Below, one piece after another: positions 59,860-64,000 of a DNA stretch of 64,000 nucleotides; positions within the stretch are counted from its first letter, which is position 1, and each line of letters begins with the position of its first letter. Both the position numbers and the translations under genes were made by a program. The notes beneath the pieces were generated by a model. That model was not told the origin of the DNA. It saw only the letters and a list, made by a program, of their open reading frames with translations, and ran no database searches. This DNA is from Azophilus sp026709365 (lineage in GTDB: Bacteria > Pseudomonadota > Gammaproteobacteria > Pseudomonadales > Azotimanducaceae): positions 2,480,001 through 2,544,000 of the forward strand of contig OZ241345.1 in assembly GCA_965200175.1 (NCBI GenBank), written 5' to 3'.

Positions 59860-60668
59860 TGCTCCGTCTCAATGGCAAGGAGTACAATGGGCTGGTGAAC
59901 CTCACCCAGAAGCAGTGGCGCGGACTGCTGGCCGTCATTCGGAACTTGAATGACGGCTTGGACGATTGCGCCACTCGCAAACGGGCCGGGCAGGAACTGC
60001 TCAACCTCGTCTCCGCAGACCATTTCGCCTCGTTCGTCTGGGATGAGCAGGAGGGCGTCTTCGCAAAGCCCGTGTGCCTGAACATGTCACCGGAAAACCT
60101 AAAGCGCTACATGCAGCACTACCAGTTCCACGATCCGATCACGTTCAAGATGCAGCCTTACCGGCGGGCGGTCTCGGTCAACGAAGTCATGGATCAGCGG
60201 GACTTGGTCAAGACCGAGTTCTTCAACGACTTTCTCTCGACGGACGGCCTCCATTACGGGATGAACATCTACATATACGACAACGACAACCGAAACATCG
60301 GTGATTTTCGAGTGTGGCGCTCACGGGAAAAGGACAACTTCGGCCGGCGGGAGCTGGGCATCCTGGACATGATTGCGCCGCACTTCAGAATTGCGATGCA
60401 CAACATGCTGCTCGCCAAACACGCGATTGCGGCGCGTAAATTGGACGAAATCCGAAAAACCCTCCGTGACGGCTATGGCCTGACCCGCAGGGAACTCGAT
60501 GTCGCCGCCGCAATCCTCAAGGGCCTTCCCGACAAGAGGATCATCGGGGAGCTGCACATCTCGCTGCCGACGCTGCGCAGCCACGTTCAGCATGTGTTCA
60601 GCAAGCTCGGCGTGAACAGCCGGATCGAGTTCTGCAGCAAAGTCTTTCTGGGCACAGGCGCGACCTAG
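59859..60668 (+). CDS. LuxR-type transcriptional regulator
   Basis: A 269-residue regulator with a C-terminal GerE/LuxR helix-turn-helix (GYGLTRRELDVAAAILKGLPDKRIIGELHISLPTLRSHVQHVFSKLGVNSRIEF, residues about 205-258). The N-terminal 190 residues contain YQFHDPITFKMQPYRRAVSVNEVMD and HYGMNIYIYDNDNRNIGDFRVWR, a ligand-binding-like PAS/GAF character but not the conserved Trp/Tyr/Asp set of acyl-homoserine-lactone receptors. Translation is coupled to the TonB receptor by a 1-bp overlap. No luxI gene is in the window. It may sense the compound imported by the receptor. Confidence 0.88.
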   Translation: MLRLNGKEYNGLVNLTQKQWRGLLAVIRNLNDGLDDCATRKRAGQELLNLVSADHFASFVWDEQEGVFAKPVCLNMSPENLKRYMQHYQFHDPITFKMQPYRRAVSVNEVMDQRDLVKTEFFNDFLSTDGLHYGMNIYIYDNDNRNIGDFRVWRSREKDNFGRRELGILDMIAPHFRIAMHNMLLAKHAIAARKLDEIRKTLRDGYGLTRRELDVAAAILKGLPDKRIIGELHISLPTLRSHVQHVFSKLGVNSRIEFCSKVFLGTGAT

Positions 60669-60763
60669 CGGTCGCGGCGGACCTTTGGTCCGTGGGAGTT
60701 TCGCGGCGCGAAACCCCGCGCCAGTCGTTTAGGCCAGATTCCGAAATGCTTCTGAGCCCGCAC
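60669..60763. repeat. Intergenic hairpin repeat, IS481-like end
   Basis: CGGACC-TTT-GGTCCG and a GTTTCGC/GCGAAAC hairpin are followed by an inverted copy of the TGTGCGGGCTCAGAA end (ending at 60763). It is the same family as 10214 and 35664. The remaining part of the gap to 61017 contains a promoter-like stretch, listed separately. Confidence 0.65.
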
Positions 60764-60807
60764 ATGGCCGCCTTACGGCTAAGCGGTCACTGGCCAAAAT
60801 TAGAATT

Positions 60808-60854
60808 GCGCACAACTACTGTGACGGATTAGCGATTTACACTATATTGTGCGC
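60808..60854 (+). promoter_or_regulatory. Candidate regulated promoter for the P450 at 61018
   Basis: TATATT at 60843-60848 with GTGACG 16 bp upstream could be -10 and -35 boxes. Exact 8-bp inverted arms GCGCACAA (60808-60815) and TTGTGCGC (60847-60854) bracket them, as an operator would. The start codon is about 165 bp further on. Confidence 0.4.
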
Positions 60855-61017
60855 CAATGCCCTTGTTGATCGCGCCCGTGTTCCTGATCGTGGGAACTTG
60901 ATCGCAGGACTGCTCGCCAACAAGCCGGGTTCCGCCTCGACAGCCTTCCGCTTGCCGGCATGAGGGGCCATGCCGTTGGCTGCCGCCTTCGCTGCGGCTC
61001 GACCGGAGGTTCGCCAC

Positions 61018-62313
61018 ATGACGCAACTGGCCGACTACAACCTGATGGAGGATCGCACCCGGGAGTGCCCCTTCCCCTACTTCAAGGCCATCCGGCAAGA
61101 GGCCCCGGTTTACTTCATGCCGGAACTGGGCGCCTGGTACGTCTCGCGCTACGAGGACTTGCGCTACGTCAAGAAGCACCCGGAGCTGTTCTCCAACAAC
61201 ATCCATGAGTTCGGCGCATCCAGGGGCCGGGCCCGCGACATCGCCGAAAGCTACCGCAGCGAGCACGGCTGGGCGCGGGTCTCCACCCTGCAGCGCACCG
61301 ACCCGCCGGTGCATTCGAAGTACCGCAAGCTCATCAACCACGCCTTCACCGTGAAGCGCATCCGCGCCATGACGCCCTACGTGGAGACGGTGGTCAACGA
61401 CCTCTTCGACGCCTTCATTGACCGCGGGGAATGCGACTTCGTGCGGGACTTCGCCATCCCCCTGCCCTGCACGGTCATCGCCGACCAACTCGGCGTGCCG
61501 CGCGAGAGGATCTGGCAGCTCAAGACCTGGTCCGACGCCATGCTGGCGCCCGGCGGCGGCTTCGTTGACCAGAAGGAGGCCATTGAATGCGGCAAGTTGG
61601 TGGTGCAGGCGCAGCGCTTCTTCGCCAGCGTCATCGAGGACCGACGCCGTGAACCGCGCGACGACATCATCTCCGACTTGGCCCACGCCCAGATGGTCGA
61701 TGAACGCTGCGCCCCCGGCGAGACGCGCGGCTTGGACACTTACGAGCTGATGGACTTGCTCGACCAACTGCTGACCGGCGGCAACGAGACCACCACCAAC
61801 GCCATCGGTTCGGCGCTGATGCTGCTGCTGCAGCGGCCCGGCACCATGGAACGAATGCGCGACGATGCCAAGCTAATGCGCAACTTCATCGAGGAGTCGC
61901 TGCGCTTCGAGACGCCGGTGATTCACCTGTGGCGAGCCGTCACCCAGGACACAGAACTCGGTGGCGTCCGGCTGCCCAAGGGCGCGAACTTGGCTTTGGG
62001 CTACGCCTCCGCCAATCGCGACGAGGCGGTGTTCGAGAACGGCGAGACCTTCGACATCGCCCGGCCCAAGGCAGGCGCCCATCTCGCCTTCGGCTCCGGC
62101 CCGCACCACTGCCCCGGCGCGGCGCTGGCCCGGCAGGAGATGTTCTCCACGTTCACCATCCTGCTGCACAGGCTCAAGAACATCCGCCTCAAGGATGCGC
62201 AGGATGCCTTCGAACATGTTCCCAGCAGCTTTCTGCGCGGGCTCAAGCGGCTCGACATCACCTTCGACGTGCGCAACCGGAGCGCCTACCGGCCCGGCGC
62301 CTCGGCATACTGA
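61018..62313 (+). CDS. Cytochrome P450
   Basis: A 431-residue P450. I-helix LTGGNETTTNAI, ExxR as EESLRFETPV, and heme loop FGSGPHHCPGAALARQEMF with the Cys ligand. The N-terminus ECPFPYFKAIRQEAPVYFMPELGAWYVSRYEDLRYV resembles that of the P450 at 2022, suggesting the two are paralogues of one family distinct from the CYP153-like gene. ATG 61018 with GGAGG 9 bases ahead is the start; the frame extends to 60970. Electron donors are not encoded nearby. A deleted SDR gene follows by 12 bp. Confidence 0.9.
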   Translation: MTQLADYNLMEDRTRECPFPYFKAIRQEAPVYFMPELGAWYVSRYEDLRYVKKHPELFSNNIHEFGASRGRARDIAESYRSEHGWARVSTLQRTDPPVHSKYRKLINHAFTVKRIRAMTPYVETVVNDLFDAFIDRGECDFVRDFAIPLPCTVIADQLGVPRERIWQLKTWSDAMLAPGGGFVDQKEAIECGKLVVQAQRFFASVIEDRRREPRDDIISDLAHAQMVDERCAPGETRGLDTYELMDLLDQLLTGGNETTTNAIGSALMLLLQRPGTMERMRDDAKLMRNFIEESLRFETPVIHLWRAVTQDTELGGVRLPKGANLALGYASANRDEAVFENGETFDIARPKAGAHLAFGSGPHHCPGAALARQEMFSTFTILLHRLKNIRLKDAQDAFEHVPSSFLRGLKRLDITFDVRNRSAYRPGASAY

Positions 62314-62325
62314 CGCACGGCGCGC

Positions 62326-62819
62326 TTGACCGACAAACGCGTGGTGATCACGGGCTCATTCCGGGGGCTGTGCCGAGGCTTCGCCAAAGCTTGCGCGGCC
62401 GCAGGCGCGTCGGTCGTCGTCAACGGCACCAACGAAGCGGCGCTCAACGCTTCAACATCCGCAACAACGCCCTCTGGCCCATCGGCCAGACCGACATGAC
62501 CGAAGTGGTCTTTGAGCGGGCGCGGGCCACTGCGGCCCAACGGGGCGAACCGCCGCCGGACCCGGTGGCCTTGGGCTTCGGCACGCCGGAGGAGGTGGCC
62601 GCAGGCTTGGTGTGGCTGGCCAGCGACGGCGCCGCCCACTTCAACGGCCAGATCATGACCTTCAACGGCCGCAAGACCGGGCTGTGGACCCACCCTGCGG
62701 AGCAGCACGCCGACTTTCGCGACACGCCGTGGACAGCGGATGACTTGGATGCCTACTACAAGGGCGTTCAACCGCTGCCAGTCAATGCGCCGGTGCGCAC
62801 ACCACCCGCCGGGAAGTGA
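62326..62819 (+). pseudogene. Short-chain dehydrogenase with large internal deletion
   Basis: From TTG 62326 the reading is LTDKRVVITGSFRGLCRGFAKACAAAGASVVVNGTN, the N-terminal Rossmann part of an SDR (with Arg and Cys where Gly is usual). Near 62450 it jumps, in another frame, to FNIRNNALWPIGQTDMTEVVFERA and the C-terminal FGTPEEVAAGLVWLASDGAAHFNGQ of an SDR. About 140-150 residues, including NNAG and the catalytic Ser-Tyr-Lys, are missing. The gene cannot be an active dehydrogenase. It lies 12 bp behind the P450 and ends overlapping the Uma2 remnant by 4 bp. Confidence 0.8.
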
Positions 62820-63220
62820 TCGCCCACGCCATCCTGCTTGCCACGCGCCCCCCGCAAGGCTGCTGGAATGAAAGCGACTATCTCTGGCTCACTGATCGCT
62901 GCAACCGCCTAGTTGAATTCGCCGACGGTTTCATCGAGGAGCTTCCTGAGCCTACCGATTCACACCAGTCAATTCTCCTCTTCCTGTTCGGACTGTTCGA
63001 TCAACGCGTCCTCACTGCAGGCGGCGTTGCGCTTGTCGCGCCGTTGCGACTACGCATCCGCGAGAATAGATTTCGCGAACCCGATCTGATGCTGCTTCAA
63101 GACGCCAAGGATCCCCGCAGACAGGATCGGTATTGACTCGGTGCCGACCTCGCCGCCGAGGTGGTCAGCCCGGACGACCCGGAGCGCGACTACGTTCGCA
63201 AGTTTGTGTATCCCACTTGA
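62816..63220 (+). pseudogene. Uma2-family endonuclease, premature stop
   Basis: From GTG 62816 the frame reads a Uma2 (DUF820) nuclease-like domain: VEFADGFIEELPEPTDSHQ, RLRIRENRFREPDLMLLQDAKDPR, to TGA at 63134-63136. In-frame continuation past the stop reads LGADLAAEVVSPDDPERDYVRKF, the usual next motif of the family, where a Trp (TGG) normally precedes LGADL. The TGA is therefore probably a Trp-to-stop mutation. A second stop at 63218 cuts off the last part of the domain. Uma2 proteins have a PD-(D/E)xK nuclease fold of unclear role. Confidence 0.8.
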
Positions 63221-63235
63221 ACTACCACTCACCAA

Positions 63236-64000
63236 TCAAGTGTTCGCCGCCTCAAAAATGCTGGCGATCGACGCATCGAGCGCCTCGTTGAAGGCCGCAT
63301 CGGATTGCTGGGCGGCCAAGCCCTCGGTGAGGGCTCGGGAGAAGCTCGCGGTCATGCCGTTCTGGCGGGACAGGCGGGCGTTGGACTCCGCCCGGCTGTA
63401 GCCGCCGGAGAGAGCGGCCACGCGCAGCACGTTGGGGTGGCCCACGCATTCGGCGTACAGGTTGTCGAAGTCGGGCAGCGTGAGCTTGAGGATCACCTGG
63501 CCATCGGTCAACGCATTGAGTTCCTTGACAATCGACACCTTGAGCAAAACCTCGGCGCCCGGCTTGTCGTCGCAGTGGATGTCCATTTCCGGCTCGACGA
63601 TGGGCACTAGGCCAGCCGCTAGAATTCGCTTGGCAATCTCGAACTGCTGGCTGACCACGGCTTCGATCCCATCGGCGTTGAACCGCTTGATGACCGAGCG
63701 CATCTTGGTGCCAAAAATGCCCTTGGCCTTGGCGCGCTCGAGCAGGGCGTCGAGGTCCGGCATGGGCTTCATCACTTGGGCGCCGTCCCGCTCCTCCGCC
63801 AAGCCCTTGTCCACCTTCAGGAACGGAACGATCCGCTTGCGCTGCCACAGGTAGGCCGCTGAGCCAAGCCCCTCGACCTCCCGGTCCATGGTGTCCTCGA
63901 ACAGGATGGCGCCCAGAATGCGCGTCGAGTCGAAAGCCGGGCTGGTCATAATGCGGGTGCGCATGGCATGGACGAGCTCGAACATTTCCGCCTCGTTCGA
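63236..64000 (-). CDS. Fructose-bisphosphate aldolase class I (partial)
   Basis: 254 in-frame codons up to the right edge. The N-terminal ~40 residues lie outside the window. The visible start of the reading is SNEAEMFELVHAMRTRIMTSPAFDSTRILGAILFEDTMDREV, followed by IVPFLKVDKGL with an active-site Lys, GTKMRSVIKRF, and GLVPIVEPEMD. It is the class I (Schiff-base) aldolase of bacteria, interconverting fructose 1,6-bisphosphate and triose phosphates in glycolysis and gluconeogenesis. The C-terminus is complete at 63236. Confidence 0.93.
   Translation of the reverse strand, partial: SNEAEMFELVHAMRTRIMTSPAFDSTRILGAILFEDTMDREVEGLGSAAYLWQRKRIVPFLKVDKGLAEERDGAQVMKPMPDLDALLERAKAKGIFGTKMRSVIKRFNADGIEAVVSQQFEIAKRILAAGLVPIVEPEMDIHCDDKPGAEVLLKVSIVKELNALTDGQVILKLTLPDFDNLYAECVGHPNVLRVAALSGGYSRAESNARLSRQNGMTASFSRALTEGLAAQQSDAAFNEALDASIASIFEAANT

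Overview
The window is GC-rich, densely packed bacterial DNA. It carries the gammaproteobacterial order queA-tgt-yajC-secD-secF followed by suhB divergent from trmJ, which points to a gammaproteobacterium. Three cytochromes P450, many short-chain dehydrogenases, Rieske and phytanoyl-CoA-type oxygenases, a CaiB CoA-transferase, several toxin-antitoxin remnants and a Uma2 gene suggest an environmental or host-associated lineage with broad lipid or aromatic catabolism. The host-associated reading is inference only.

Layout. 1-8.3 kb: tail of an Mrr-like nuclease, a sodium:solute symporter, a P450 whose stop codon lies in a 165-bp palindromic MITE-like element, an orphan Phd antitoxin, a ThuA-like protein, an NTF2-fold protein, an RHH/PIN toxin-antitoxin pair with a frameshifted toxin, and a compact C5-methyltransferase/NotI-like restriction pair. 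8.4-22.5 kb: accessory oxidative catabolism (Rieske oxygenase plus NTF2-fold partner, SDRs, PhyH dioxygenase, VOC protein, Tat-exported molybdenum hydroxylase with its 2Fe-2S subunit, CaiB transferase, esterase, MFS exporter, CYP153-type P450) and an intact RHH/PIN pair. 23-28 kb: acetolactate-synthase-like enzyme, UDP-glucose dehydrogenase, citrate synthase, 3-hydroxyisobutyrate-dehydrogenase-like enzyme. 28.3-32.6 kb, minus strand: acyl-AMP ligase, extended SDR, acyl carrier protein and serine-palmitoyltransferase-like enzyme, in the order of the sphingolipid operon known from Caulobacter.

33-47 kb: glutathione S-transferase, Baeyer-Villiger-type monooxygenase, trmJ/suhB, a 2-kb accessory insertion with 25-bp inverted repeats holding an unknown two-gene unit, an orphan VapB, the secretion/queuosine operon, and a lipoprotein-type FAD oxidase. 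47.1-50.5 kb: an IS481-like element with a second transposon nested in its right terminal repeat. The second transposon has a DruA/DUF4338 domain fused to an ISAs1-type transposase and an 11-bp target duplication. A tRNA-Leu with a duplicated 3' half follows directly.

50.9-55.8 kb: a Fur-box-controlled ferric-iron ABC transporter with an unknown lipoprotein. 56.1-60.7 kb: amidase, TonB-dependent receptor and LuxR-type regulator in one tight operon behind a 20-bp palindrome. 61-64 kb: a third P450, an internally deleted SDR, a Uma2 gene with a premature stop, and part of class I fructose-bisphosphate aldolase. Families of short palindromic repeats fill most intergenic gaps. Some carry ends resembling the terminal repeats of the IS481-like element. 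No rRNA, CRISPR array or clear T-tract terminator was seen.
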